Origin: Symbiodinium natans | Lineage: Eukaryota; Sar; Dinophyceae; Suessiales; Symbiodiniaceae | DNA: 64,000 nucleotides | Assembly: GCA_905221605.1 (NCBI GenBank) | Contig: CAJNDS010002094.1 | Location: 1-64,000, forward strand | Direction of reading: 5' to 3' | Shown here: positions 12,500 to 23,948 of the stretch, piece by piece | Position numbering within the stretch: the stretch's first letter is position 1 | Layout of the letters: the number at the start of each line of letters is the position of its first letter | Translations under genes and position numbers: made by a program | Notes under the pieces: model-generated | Told to the model about the DNA's origin: nothing | Seen by the model: only the letters and a program-made list of their open reading frames with translations | Databases searched by the model: none

Positions 12500-15400
12500 C
12501 CTTGCTGTAGAGGTTCGCCCGTCTCACATAGCAGTCAACATGTTTCAGCATGACTTGCAGTGCTACGTGATCATGTATGGAAGCTAGCAGCATTCGCATG
12601 GAGATGCAAGCTCCTGACCAGAGCCACACTCTCAGCAAGACTTCTTCTTCATTGCTCGGGCCGGGACAAGCTCCAACGTCCGCAGTAGCGGGCTAGCCTG
12701 GGTCCAGCGGGTTCAGGTTATCTCTAACTGTCACCAGAGGAATCAACATCAGCATGCTCAGGTTGGCACAGCAACTGGAAAAGAAAGCTTTCGGATCCGA
12801 TTGTGCTTGGCCTGCACGTGCACATGGTGCACATGGCTGTTGACTATGTTATCGTACTATGGTATCCTGTAGCCGTTAGGCTTGCCATCAGGCTGTGCCT
12901 GAAGCCGTTCCAGTGAAGGTAAGAAGCCAAGAGGTCCCAACTGCTCGATCAAGTTGTTGTCGACCTACAACTTGAGGCTTGGCACAGCCCTGCGAAAAAA
13001 TGAACTAGCGCCCCTGAGTGCATGCGTGCTGCAATGATGCAGACAAAAGGCAAGCAACCTGATACTGCAAATTCGCAGACATTTTTCTTGCCTACTTGGT
13101 AGAGCAAGGGTGTCGTCAAACGCTGGTGAAGAGCAGCACTTCTGTCGACAGGTTCATCGAACATGCATCTTTGCCAGGTCTGCTGTGGTAGGCTTGACAA
13201 GACCAACGCAAGTGCAGTAGCGGGCATTGTAGTATGTCCAACATACCATGTGAGAAGATGACAGTGTCTAAGCGCTGCCAAGTCCTTTGCGGTTGCATTA
13301 GCTCCAGGGAGCCTGGATGTTACAAGAAAGGCTGCACATTGGCAACCGAAACTGTCGGTGCCGACGTTTGCCAGCAACGTATGCCTAGCCACCTGCTAGG
13401 ACTGGACAACAGGCCTAATTAAGGTACAAAAAACGGCTCCCAGAGCTGACAGCTGAGCTGACAGTCTTCGCCGGGCTCTTAAAGTGCCGCGATGCTCGAG
13501 TCAACGCTTGACTGTCCTGCGCCTTACGACCATGTGGCGAACAATACGACACTCTGACATGCTGATACTTTCAGAATGCAAAGCGAGAAGGAATGCAGCG
13601 CAGCATAGCGCAGCGCCCTGACCTATGCAGTCCCAGAAAAGCAAGCAACTGCGCAACTGCGCAAATCAGTCGAGTCGCTGTATTGCTGCTAGCCCGCAAG
13701 ACTCTGAGCTCTCCAATGTCATCTTGTTGATGAGATCGGGATCTGAGTGAGTTGGAGGTGTTTCGCAGATTTTGCAGATTTTGCAGCTCGTTGATCTTTG
13801 TCGTCTGAGGTCCCGACCCCATGGCATGTCAGAGGCTTCACCTCTGCCTCGAGAGCTCCAGTTACAACAAGTTGCCGCAATCCCCCAACAGCTGCGGGCT
13901 GCGGGAGTGGAGAGCAGGTTTCTGTAGGAGACGACTCTTTCCACGACGGGCAAGCCGAATTCAACGAAAGCTAGCCCAAATCCGAGTGGAGACCTGCGTA
14001 CGCCCTAGAACCCTACATGCCCTCAACCTTCAACACCCCAAAACCCTGTATGCTCCAAACCCTCGATAATTCAATACCTAGACACTGGATTCCCTAAAGC
14101 TGGAAACCCGAAAGCCCTAAATGCCCTAAACCCTCCATGCCCTCAACCCTGTCTAAAACCCTTCTTGCTGTTGCTCTTGTTTAAGTGTGGTTGGACAACA
14201 TATATTGATTTGGTCACTAATCCCCCCCAAGCAGATTCCTGTGGACTACAGCAGACTTAGCTCCACTAGCTTTCGTGATTTGGCACTCGCCTGAGAGGAA
14301 GGCTTCCAAGTGGTCTTGGCGCTGAGTGTAGCTGTTTCAGTTTCTTGCGACTTTGGGAAACATGACTCAGTCCCGACCGCGTGTTCCAACGCTTGCGAAC
14401 AGCTTCTGCTTTATTGCAGCCGAGTTACTCTCCATGGCATTTAGCTCTGCCACGAAGGCAAAGACAAAATGCCTGTCAAGATGCAAAGCTTTCTATGATG
14501 CCACCTACTTTTGCCTCTCAGATACTCAGATGGCCCCACGAGCTCTCCTGCAAAGAACGAAGGAGCTCTGGCTCATCCGCATGACGTTGCCGAAGCTTTG
14601 TGACCTTTAGTTGGAAAGAACGACCCTTCGACGTACTGAAGCACACAAAAAATGTTCAAATACCAGTCAAAACCAGTCTGGGATGTCTCTTAGGAAGCCC
14701 CCGCCGCCGCTGGATCTCAAAGACTCAGGCCTTCTTACCCCTTCATCCTATGGACTGTGAGGCAACCTTTCTGAACCGCTTGCTTTTTGATCACTCACGT
14801 GCTTTCCTTTCATGCATTGTGATGTCTTGTGTAGTAGTTGGTGGTATCGCATGGCTTTAGAACTTTTATTTCAACCCATTGCAGCCTCGACAGTAGTTTG
14901 TTGTTCTCTGAGAACATGCAATTTCAGAACTTATCTTCGTACAAAATGGAGATAACCTCATTCTTATCGAAACGTGGGGAGCAACTTTTCTTTTCAAATG
15001 GCAGTGACCTCAAATAGTGCCACTCTAAATAACCGCAGATTCTGCAAATGAATGGTGACCGCTTTAAACGCGATGGTTCCATCAGGTAAGAAAACTTCAA
15101 GATAAAGTGGGGAGGGGGGGTAACGCCGTTCTATACGGATTGTTCGGGGGGGCTTCCCCCTCCGCTCCAGCAGGATCTTCATTTTTTGTCGGCTCGGTCT
15201 TGCCCGCAGGGCTTGTCAGAGAAACCCTGCGTCAGGTTCGAGGGTTACGGCAGCGCCGTCGGCCAAAAAATCTTTGCGTAAGCAGGCCCGCCAAACAGCG
15301 TGATTTCTGCTGGGACACTAGTTCTGAGTCAAAGCTTGAGGTTTAGGGTTTAGAGGCTTGACAGGATGCAAAGATACCTCCAGCATTTTGCATCGGCCAG

Positions 15401-15650
15401 CCTGAAATATGGCTGACACTCAGGGAACTCAGGCAATAGTAGATCTGGACTGGCCTGAACCTACGCACCTACAAGCCTACACACCTAGACACCTACACAA
15501 GCACACAGGCAAGCACAAAAGCACGCATGGTCCCTCCTAGCTGAGGTAGTGGCAGCTCTTCAACACGTTCAACGAGCAGAAACAAACGAGAAGACTGGAG
15601 AGCGATGCTGAGTGCTTGGCGACAGCAACAGCAAGACAGTGGGCTGGGAG
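12500..15650. other. stretch without a supportable gene
   Basis: Between the kinesin gene and the channel gene I find no recognisable exon chain on either strand. It may contain the 5' end of the kinesin gene and the 3' end of the channel gene, since exons of 40-90 nt without a known motif would escape notice. It holds degenerate telomere-like sequence near 14.0-14.2 kb and a short TTTAGGG-like run near 15.34 kb. Confidence 0.45.
14004..14165. repeat. degenerate interstitial telomere-like repeat (CCCTAAA type)
   Basis: About 160 bp of imperfect units built on CCCTAAA/CCCTCAA (for example AAACCCTGTATG, GCCCTAAATGCCCTAAACCCTCCATG). It resembles the plant-type telomere unit found intact at 61.9 kb, but heavily diverged, with inserted ATGC words. 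Such interstitial arrays are common in dinoflagellate genomes and are not a chromosome end. Confidence 0.65.
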
Positions 15651-15666
15651 GAGATCACGAGCCTTA

Positions 15667-17160
15667 AGCTGCGAAGATCGAGCTGTCTTCTGTGAGCTTT
15701 GCAGTGAGCCTTGTGGGTTCAGATCTGAGGAATATGCAGTCCACGATGGCTCCATTGAGTCCACAAGGAAGCTTCGGCCAGCCAATCACCCTCATGTAGT
15801 TCCTCTGCATCACCACAAAACAGAGTGCGCACATGAATGCACATGATATTGCTTTCGACTGAAGCCAGGGAGAGACAAGGGTAAGACCATGGCCTCACAC
15901 CTTCCATGCTTTACCACCGGGTAGGCATACTTTGCATTTCCACCTGGGCCAAAGAGTGCAAAGGCAGCTCTTCGCTTTGTCCTCTTTCCACATTGCCACA
16001 GCAGAGTTTGACTGTCGGGTGCTTGCATCAAGCATGCCCTGAATTTGGTTTCGTTCTGTTTGGCAACTCTGACTCCTGGTTTGAAGACTCATACGTCTGA
16101 TATGCTCAGGCTCCGACTAGCAATGAAGTACATGTGCTCGCCCAGCTCACCTTCGCCAAGGAAGCAAGTCAAGACCGTTTATGCTCCGGTCCGGCCGCTG
16201 GCCACATTGCCGCACTACCCAGAGGTGCGCTCCTATTCCGACTTATTTATTCAGCTTCAGCGCTGTCTTGTGAGCCAACCCTGGTACGCAACATACATGA
16301 CTTGTATGCCGTGCAAACGCCCGCCGGCTAACCGCAAATCCTGCAAAAACTGATCGGGATTGTGTTTGTGCGCCCATGCCAGCACAAGGGCACATTATGT
16401 GCAGGCTCGGCTTCTTCCGTTGTCCAAGAAGCTCTCTCTCTCTCTCTCTCTCTTTCTCTCGCTCTCCCTTCTTCAAGCGTGCAAAAGGCTCTCGCTCTTT
16501 CTTTCTTTCTTTGGGGTGTGGGGGTGTGCCCCCACGCTGATGCGCGACCCCGCTCCCGCGTCACTCGGGGAAGACCTGCTGTGACTCTCGCTCTTCCTTC
16601 CTTCCGTCGCACATAACCTCCCAGAGGGAGGTCGCCCTCACGGGCGTGCTCCACTGAGTCTGTCGGTGAAATATGGTGGGGAGGGTGGGGTTACATCTTG
16701 TTCGATTGCCCCCCTCTGTGCCTCCCCAAAGCAACCCACGACTCATCGCTCTCTCTCTCTCTCTCCCTCTCTCTCCCTCTCCCTCTGAAACCAGATTGCC
16801 TTGTGCCTAAAGTGTTAATGCTACGGAGGCAGGCATGGGTTATTCCGCTCTGCATGGTCCTCTGCCACCAGAATGAAAAACGAACACAACACTTAAGCTC
16901 CTGCAGCCTTACCTCGAGACACATCGAGCGCAAAAATTCGTTGTGGCTGCTCTGGTCTGCTTTCTGAGTCTGTAGATGTCAAGTCAATCGTTTTCTTCAT
17001 CAGTATAGTGTTACGGATGCACCTTCGCCCACGAGATGTCTGCAGCAATATTTCAGGTGTTTCACTGCTCTATGGAGGTCTCACGCTAAACTTTAACGAG
17101 CCTGGCTTTACACTCCTCTTGGGAATAACTGCGATGTTCCCGATCTATCACGTCTGCATG
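15667..17160 (-). CDS. channel cyclic-nucleotide-binding-like domain, split exons
   Basis: Pieces of a CNBD beta-roll in order: DCIFRAGDTAAC (about 17150), HMYFIASRSLSI (16136-16100), GDWLAEASLWTQWSHRGL (about 15804-15736) and LTAKLTEDSSIFAA (15707-15667). The last two join with a GC donor at 15735 and an AG-G acceptor. They correspond to the first strands (xFxAGDxA), the MYFI strand, the phosphate-cassette region and the following strand. The usual cassette Glu and Arg cannot be matched clearly (GDWLAEAS carries the Glu), so ligand binding is uncertain. The exon just upstream (near 17200, VRVMRHLSK) has unresolved junctions. Confidence 0.7.
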
Positions 17161-19602
17161 CGGCCGTGTCTCCAGCTCGAAAGATGCAGTCTTGAAGAGC
17201 GAACTGCACCTGAATCTCTCAGGCAGCTCCACTTTGACAGATGTCGCATGACTCGCACAATGTCCCCTCATGTCACCAGCTCATCCAGCCTGAGTTATCG
17301 CGCCAGCACACAACTTGACCTGGTGCCGTTTGCACAAGTCAGGCGACTTCAATGGCTGCCTACGGACACACTGATCCTCTTTCGCTCATCTGCATGAACA
17401 AACGCTGGAGCAAACTTGCGAGGCACACTGTGCAGCGGTCAAAGTCTTGCTTAGGCAAGCACCATCAAGGAATGTACGCACTCGCCCAAGTAATGGAAGA
17501 AGGGGTGGAGGACGACCTGTCAGCAAGCCCAGCCTGATGCCTGGTGCCCTGTGCTTCGTTTGCCTTTCAGAGTTAAATAGCTACGCAGCTACTAAGTCCC
17601 TCCTTGTCTAGCTCCTTGTGTGCTTGTGGGCTGAGCACGGGACAGTCTCCTTGTGGACCTCGTACTGAAGAAGTTCTTTGAGAGGGTCCGACAGCTTGCC
17701 CAGAAGGGTGACATCGGTGTACTTCACCGTTCTTGCCTTAAGCCAAAGCGAAATGTTGTCGGGGATTGTTCGTGAGCTACAAGTAGTGCGGGTTGCTTGG
17801 GGCCTGCAGCATGACCACGTGCTCCAAAAACTTGATTATTCGGACTCGAGATGGAGTAGTGACCTGTCGCAGAGTGTTGAAGCGCCGCCCAGCGGCGCAA
17901 CCCAACTTGGCAAACATCAGTGCGCCTTTTTGCGGCGTAGATATCTACGGAGCAGCCAGAATTGCTTCTTCGAGTCTCCCTGCGAATGCGACAGCGCAAC
18001 TCGCGAGATTCTGAGTCCTGAATGTGTCAGGAATCTTGAGCATCACCTGCAAGCTTCTCAATGCCGTCATTGAAGCGCTGACCTTTGCATGTTTGGGACG
18101 GGCAAGGCTGTAGCGAACCTTCAAAACCTTTGGCATCCAAACGATGCATTCTTGCATTACAGGATGTTAAATATGTTAAAGGCATCGGATTAGACTCTTC
18201 ACCTTACAGGCCCAACCTGGCTGCCACGAGCATCGACCCGAAACTCTGCAGCCCAAGAGCGCTGGCAAGAACTGAAGAAAAGATGATGACCGCAAAGCCG
18301 AGCACAATGACCGACATGATTCGCTCTGGGACATTTCTTGCAAAGACGTCCATGCCTGCCAGATTCTGCATGTCACCGTTTGAGCAGGCAGGTCCAGATT
18401 GAGCTTGAGGACTTGCCCCTCGAACTCCAAACTAGGCGTTGCTTTTTCAGTCCTTGTCACGGAGCTCTTCGACAATACGCTCGTCATGACTGAGAACAGT
18501 TTGTTTGGGTCAAGCGTCAGAACCTGACGCCCTCTGTATTTCCACGTCCCAAACACAGGAGCCTCACTCCCCGCAGAACGGCTTTCGATGAAAGACTCCC
18601 CGCCCACACGTCAAGTGCGTGGCACCTAATTCTACCAAGGCTGAAAGAAAGACCGGTGCAAACAGCCTTGACTAACATATCCGCAGACCCCGCTGTCGGC
18701 GTTAGTGAAATCCCGCGTTTCTGAAGTGTTTAAGGGCTCTGCTGCCCCAGCCCCCCCCCCCCCCCCCGCCCTTCCCGAAAGCATGCCCAAACCTGCTGCT
18801 GCTCCTCGGCCTCCCCTCTCCCCCTGCCCTCTTCTCCTTCCTCTCATCTGCCGCTCCTCGACCCCCTCCTTCCCCTGTGCCCTGAAAATGAAGTGCTTCC
18901 ACTCTACTTCCTGCATGCAAAGGCCTCCTTCCTCTACACCCTGAACATGAAGTGTTTCAAGGGCTCCAATGCATGCCCTGGTCGGGGTCGGCGGCATTGG
19001 CGGCAGCCATTGAATCACGCCCCTCTGTGTGCCCGCCAGGGCGGAAGCCCTTGCTTTAGCAATGAGCCGGCATGCAGCGCCGCCGCCCCGGAGGGCATCA
19101 TGGGGCCTCCCGGGGCCCTTCCGGACCGGGCCCCATGGGGCGGGGACGCGAGAGCACCTTCAAAAGCATTCCAAAGCAGGAAACGCCGCCCATACCGATG
19201 ATTTGGAGCTTTTTTTGGACCTGAAAAAGGGTGCTTCTGGGCCCGAGTATCATGAGCATCAGCGGCGTCGCTATTTCGGGAAGAGGGGCTGCAAATCCCG
19301 CCTCGGCAGGTGCAGCGTTTTTGCGGGATTTTCAAGGCGGGGGCCCAATGATGCTCATGATGCTGGGGGGGGAGGGCCCAGGGGGCTTGCAGGGCGAGGA
19401 ACGGAGCCAATGATGCTCGTGATGCGTCTGTCGGAGGAGGCTTGTGAGACTTTTTGCCGGCTCGTGCAGCTTGTCTGGTGCGCGCTGCGCGCGCGTTGGA
19501 TGGCCGCGCGCCCACGGGAGCCGCCATTCGCCTGCGCTGCATGCCTCTGCCTCCTCGGGGCGTTGCCCACCCCTGGGCGCAGCCCCTTAAAAAAGTACGA
19601 TA

Positions 19603-19643
<41 letters not shown>

Positions 19644-21782
19644 TATTGCGTCATGTACAGTGTCATGTATGTTAATGTTGGAAAATGTCGGAAGCGTGTG
19701 CCTGCTGGAGTGAACTGCGTCAGACTCCAGTGCAAGGCAGTGGTGTACTGCCATGCAATTGTCCCATTGATCACCTCAATCGCGACGAGTTTCTTCACAC
19801 GCAATGGCAGCCTGGAGTGCACTGGCTCAGCAAGGCACCGCGGTGTATCCAGTGTTCTGCAGCCAATTGTTTTCGCCACTTTGGACCCCTGATCAAGGCA
19901 AATGATGCCAAGCTGACATTGTCACACACAAAGGCGTATCGCACCTATGTAGCCCAGGAGGTACCACAGGCATGCAATGACGTGATTCAGAACCTAGGAC
20001 CAGATGCCAATATGCAAGAGTCAGCGGCGCAGCTGCCAGCTGTATGATGCTGCACGTCTGGGATGTGGCAGTGGTCAATGCCGAGCAGCCACAATGAATA
20101 GCAACAGGCGCAATATATCCATAACAATGAACAGATATTCGGAGTCAATGAAGTCCTCGACACAGCTGTCCAAAAGGGCTGCTGGAACTCTCAGGCTCAA
20201 GAAGTGCAAACGAGGCGCATACAGCTTGTTCATCATCTTTTGCAGCTTCAGCAAGCGAAGCCTCGCTTGCAGTTGGTCATGCAAGCAGAACACCATTCTA
20301 TCTACTTGAGCGCTGCTTCGGTTCGATGTGAAGCATGTCATGTACATGAAAGCCTTCGTACGGCCTAGCACGGCGAAAATTATGTATATGATATGAAGAC
20401 CGTTGGCATCTGTTGGCTCGAGGCCAGAACATGAAACCACGACGCTGGCAAACATGTTGGAGCACACGCAGCTACAGATGATCAACCAAGGTGTGCTTCT
20501 TCGTGCTTCCGATGGATGCGTCACCCACAACTTCAGATGCAGATCAAGAAGCAGTCGAATGACCCGAATAGCCCGTGCGGATCGAAGGATTCGCCCAAGG
20601 TTGGCCAAAACACCCTCCAGCAAATGCGGGGATGGAAAGTGAATCGCAAACTGTCGTGAGATGAGATGTGTTAACACACGAAGCAACAGCAATGCTGGCC
20701 AAGTGGCTGAGCTGATGTCCTTGAGGGAAGCTTCCACACTATGAGGAAATTTGAAAAAATTACTCCCGAACAATCTTAGAGGAGATGAGAAACGGACCGG
20801 ATCAGTGCAAGGTAGCCAGACATTCGTCCCAGGTTAGGGCACACACACACACAGACTCCTTTGGTCAGATGCTCGAAATGCTTGCCTCTTAGGACCTTAG
20901 GACCTCATGTATGGAAGATCAGCCGTTGGACCTGCATGGCCTTCAACGGCTGGCATGGGACAGTATTCATGTGGCTGCTTTCAACAACATATCGCCTCGA
21001 GGAGTGAGAGCTACTTCACTTCATGCAGCAAAGCGGGTCTTATGGCCTCAGTCCATGTCTGGATCTTTGCATGCTGTAGCTTGAAAGCATGCGCTCCTCT
21101 GCCACCCGAGTGAACCAATCAGGTATAACCACCACGGCATCCAGCATAAACCAAGTGCGCAAGTATCCTAAGCAATGCGGCATCAGACCATCCGTCACAT
21201 CTCATTCAACAGAAGCTCAGCGTGCGTGTCTAGCTCCCTCCACTGGATGCTGATGAGCTGCGCAGTGTGATGCGATACTGCTGCATAACTAATTGAGGCC
21301 CATCAAAGAAGCCGACAACATTACTCATGACCTCAGCTCTCACGTCATCGCCTCTCATGCGAAACGTCTCCTCATCTGCGAACTTGCCCACTTTCAGCAG
21401 AGTCAGAGGGACTGCGAGGAAGAACTCTTCACTCTTTCCATTTATAGCAGCATTCAGCTAAACAAAAAACAAAAAAACATCCTAAACATTGCCTTCTGAC
21501 AGGCTCTTCCTTGTGCTCTCCAGTGCTCTTACCGACGTTCTAATGCTTTTTCAGGCTTCTCCGTGATTTCTCGACTCCGAGATACCATGTCCATGGTCCA
21601 GAAGCAGAGTGTGATCCAACCCATACTGATGGTGAAGACATCCTGAGAGAGAGCAGGCTTTGGGGCCGGTATCCTCGTCATCTATGCCATCTATGCCATC
21701 TATGCATCTCTGCGAAGTTCCTCGTCGAGTGGGAAAGCCTGCAAGGGAATGGCAAAGACGTCGTAGGCAATGAGCAACAGAC
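15667..21782 (-). CDS. CNG/EAG-type voltage-sensor cation channel, about 20 short exons
   Basis: Joining short conserved peptides across introns on the minus strand gives a six-transmembrane channel with a C-terminal cyclic-nucleotide-binding-like domain. In order: S1 (LLLIAYDVFAIPLQAF, 21782-21706), S2 (21642-21586), the S2-S3 link (about 21331-21269), S3 (YLRTWFMLDAVVVIPDWF, from 21167), S4 with regularly spaced Arg (RILRSARAIRVIRL, to 20553; then 20261-20223), S5 (about 20166-20080 and 19988-19945, IACLWYLLGYI), pore (to 19702), S6 (18355-18261), the C-linker (18082-17478), CNBD pieces (about 17150 and 16136-16100), GDWLAEASLWTQWSHRGL (to 15736) and a last piece 15707-15667. Many exon pairs keep phase with GT or GC donors and AG-G acceptors. 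It should act in a membrane as a cation channel. The N-terminus before S1 and the end after the CNBD are not found. Confidence 0.85.
16425..16520. repeat. CT microsatellite followed by CTTT units
   Basis: A pure CT run (about 16431-16455), then CT-rich sequence and TTTC units near 16500. It lies inside the large intron between the first and second CNBD exons of the channel gene. A second CT block follows at about 16749-16790. Confidence 0.8.
16749..16790. repeat. CT microsatellite
   Basis: A run of CT and CCCT units in the same intron of the channel gene as the tract at 16.43 kb. Confidence 0.8.
17478..18082 (-). CDS. channel C-linker, five consecutive mini-exons
   Basis: Five exons that all join in phase: 18082-18047 (VSASMTALRSLQ), 17979-17926 (GDSKKQFWLLRRYLRRKK), 17863-17804 (VTTPSRVRIIKFLEHVVMLQ), 17736-17644 (31 codons with LLGKLSDPLKELLQYEV) and 17516-17478 (VVLHPFFHYLGEC). 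Their lengths are 12, 18, 20, 31 and 13 codons. Every acceptor is AG followed by G. Donors are GT, GC, GC, GT, GT in order. The pattern basic helix, LxxxL..EL and HPFF is the C-linker typical of EAG/CNG-type channels, leading into the nucleotide-binding domain. Confidence 0.85.
18261..19850 (-). CDS. channel pore exon and S6 exon, separated by a 1.3-kb intron
   Basis: The pore exon ends at 19702 and contains WQYTTALHWSLTQFTPAG, i.e. a pore helix followed by a TQFTPA filter region in place of the potassium GYG/GFG signature. The S6 exon (18355-18261, 31 codons) begins MDVFARNVPERIMSVIVL and ends AVIIFSSVLAS. Joining them with donor G^GC and acceptor AG^GC keeps phase and restores a continuous loop into S6. 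The intron between them (19701-18356) carries the TA microsatellite, poly-C and a GC-rich inverted repeat. The 5' limit of the pore exon is approximate. Confidence 0.85.
18751..18770. repeat. poly-C tract
   Basis: About 18 consecutive C in the channel intron. Similar poly-C runs are at 27.70, 27.86, 42.58 and 54.20 kb. Frames across them give meaningless poly-Pro or poly-Gly. Confidence 0.85.
19030..19600. repeat. GC-rich segment with inverted repeats, intronic
   Basis: A strongly GC-rich block (with GGGGCCTCCCGGGGCCC and CCGGGCCCCATGGGGCGGG words) in the intron between the channel pore and S6 exons. It contains ATCATGAGCATCAG near 19248 and its reverse complement near 19348, plus a third related copy near 19408 (TGATGCTCGTGATGC). 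The open frames of 175-287 residues here are low-complexity products of this composition. It may be a dispersed GC-rich element. Confidence 0.5.
19603..19641. repeat. TA dinucleotide microsatellite
   Basis: About 19 TA units, in the channel intron just downstream of the pore exon on the minus strand. Confidence 0.9.
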
Positions 21783-22420
21783 CTGACAAAATGCCGAAGC
21801 GTGTCAGGACTTGCTCTTCCGAACCGACCCGAGGCTCCTACCAAGTATGTCCCAGGCTAGCGCAACTTCGGAGTTCGGGCCTCGGGCAAGGCTGAGATGG
21901 CTGAGAATCTTTGCACATTCAAGTTTGTTCAAAGCGTATGGGAAAGAGCTGAGTTAGGCACTCATTGGAAGCCTCAAAGAAAGACAGTAGGACGCCGGTT
22001 GCAGTCTCGTCTTGTCTAGTCAGTTCATGACTTCCGAACTTTGCTGCAACCAAGTGCGCAACCTGAACTGGATAAGCAAGTTGACAAAGATGTCATAGCA
22101 TGACATCCTTCGATCGTCGTCCTTCGCGCCGTGCATCTCCACAGATTCTGAGAATCGCCGAAGGTCTTGCACCAGCGTGGCCTCCAAGCTCGACAGTAGC
22201 ATTAAACTGAAGCAGTCGACATCAGTCGGTCTAACTTGCCTTGAACTGTCTCTCGGTTGCTTTGTCCAGGGGCGTACTCAAGAACCTGAGTTTAGGATGC
22301 GATGATGCGTATACGCCGTATGTGTTTCCTTCCCCAGCCCGCAGACTCGCAGAGAATCTCAGAAGGTCGAGTCGGAGGCTGGGGCAGGACCTGGTACCGG
22401 TCTGTATTAAAAGACGACCT

Positions 22421-22465
22421 GAGCTGCGCTGAGCTGCGCTGAGCTGCGCTGAGCTGCGCTGAGCT
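22421..22465. repeat. 10-bp minisatellite
   Basis: Four and a half perfect copies of GAGCTGCGCT. The Ser/Ala/Gln-rich open frame across it is a by-product. Confidence 0.9.
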
Positions 22466-22889
22466 TCTGAATCCTCTGAGCCCCGCTTCAGGCACTCCAG
22501 GCACTCCAGGCATGGAGCCGATACACCGAGCTTCGCACGACTTTTTGCTTTCGATCTCCACCTGATAAAGGATGCTTAGGGCAATCACGTTCACGGCTGA
22601 AATGGGAAAAAAACGCGGTACATGGGCCACTTATGGTCCCACCTGCGAATGAGATCGTACAGGCTCCGACTGGCTACGTCCCACCGCCTCGGGATCAGGC
22701 CAAAAGACGAGGAGGGGGGGGGGGAATGCCCTTAACTGGCAAGAGTCAGGCTACAGTATGAATTTCGGAACTTGTACCTGCCCCGGCATCAGGACGGCTT
22801 AGGTTAGTGACCCGTTAGTCACGTCTGGGAGGTGTTGCCACCTGGGACTCTCCTGAGACTAGAGGCGAGAACGGAAAAAACGTTGGCAA

Positions 22890-22961
<72 letters not shown>

Positions 22962-23090
22962 CACGACTCCTACTACTACTCCTACTCCTACTGGTACTGC
23001 TACTGCTACTGCTACTGCTACTACTAGTAGTGTAGTACTGGTAGGACTAGGTATTAGCAGTACTAGTACCAGTACTGGGACGACGACTTA
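22890..23090. repeat. TAC/ACT trinucleotide array, pure then degenerate
   Basis: About 24 uninterrupted ACT units (22890-22962), then variants (TCC, GGT, TGC, AGT) up to about 23090. The poly-Leu open frame on the plus strand is spurious. Confidence 0.9.
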
Positions 23091-23579
23091 GCAGGTCTAG
23101 ACCACAGCCCTAAACCCCCTGCAAGGTCTTATGCTTTGTGCAGGTGGCAGGGTTTTGGGAGACAAGACTAGGACGGCCCTTAAAACCCTCTGACAGATAG
23201 TCCTGAATATGATGCTCTGACGCCGACGACAGGACAGTAGGAGCAGTAGAAGTAGTCGCAGCCGCAATAGTAATGTTGCCAATCCGACAGTCGACCTCAA
23301 GCAGGCCTTTATGCAATTGCAGTCAGGGAGGAGCAGTGTTGAGCTTTGAGCTCCCGGCCGCTGGTGAGTGGACCTGCCACCAGGAAATAGTGGCGGGCAT
23401 GTGGCATGTTGGACATCTGGTAGCGACTTACATGATCTAGCTATATTTCACACTTTGGTTGCACCGAGGCCTGCTGGTGATGGTGAAGAGGATGATCTTC
23501 CCAGGGGTCAGAATCTTCGTCAGAATCCCAATCTAAAGGCGCGTCCTGACAGCAGTCGCATCGTCCGTGATGAAATGGA

Positions 23580-23940
23580 TGATTCTCTCTTTCTTTCTTT
23601 CTTTCTAGGGGCTTGGGGTCTGCGCCCCGGGCATCTTTGCCCGCCCCTGTTTCGGGGTGGAGTGGTCGGTGTCCGGTGCCCGGGTGTACTCTGCCAACTG
23701 TTCAACCCCCCCCAATGTAGACCCGTAGCCCCCATGTAGTCCCATAGCCCCCCTTATCCGGTGAGGCAGTGTTGGCTGCTGGTACCCCGGTGCCCGGTTT
23801 GACGTGAAACTGGTGATCAATGACCCCCTTGTATCGTACCACAGCCCCCAACCCGAACCTGAACCGGAACAAGCAAACAAGCCCCCCAATACTTAGCCCC
23901 GGGGTTCTTGATGATTCTCTCTCTCTCTCTCTCTGCACTG
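23580..23940. repeat. CT/CTTT tracts flanking a GC-rich segment
   Basis: A TTTC run near 23586-23609 and a CT run near 23914-23933, both preceded by GATGATTCTCTCT. Between them is GC-rich sequence with words such as TAGCCCCC. The two tracts share about 13 bp, so the block may come from a duplicated or dispersed element. Confidence 0.5.
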
Positions 23941-23948
23941 TCTTCACT

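Noticed and set aside
19029-19892. Plus-strand open frame of 287 residues
   Set aside because: It crosses the GC-rich block and the TA microsatellite and lies opposite the channel pore exon; composition is low-complexity, and the minus strand explains the conserved part.
19685-20047. Plus-strand 120-residue frame
   Set aside because: It is the shadow of the channel S5 and pore exons on the minus strand.
22832-23035. Poly-Leu open frame resembling a membrane segment
   Set aside because: A direct product of the TAC/ACT trinucleotide array.
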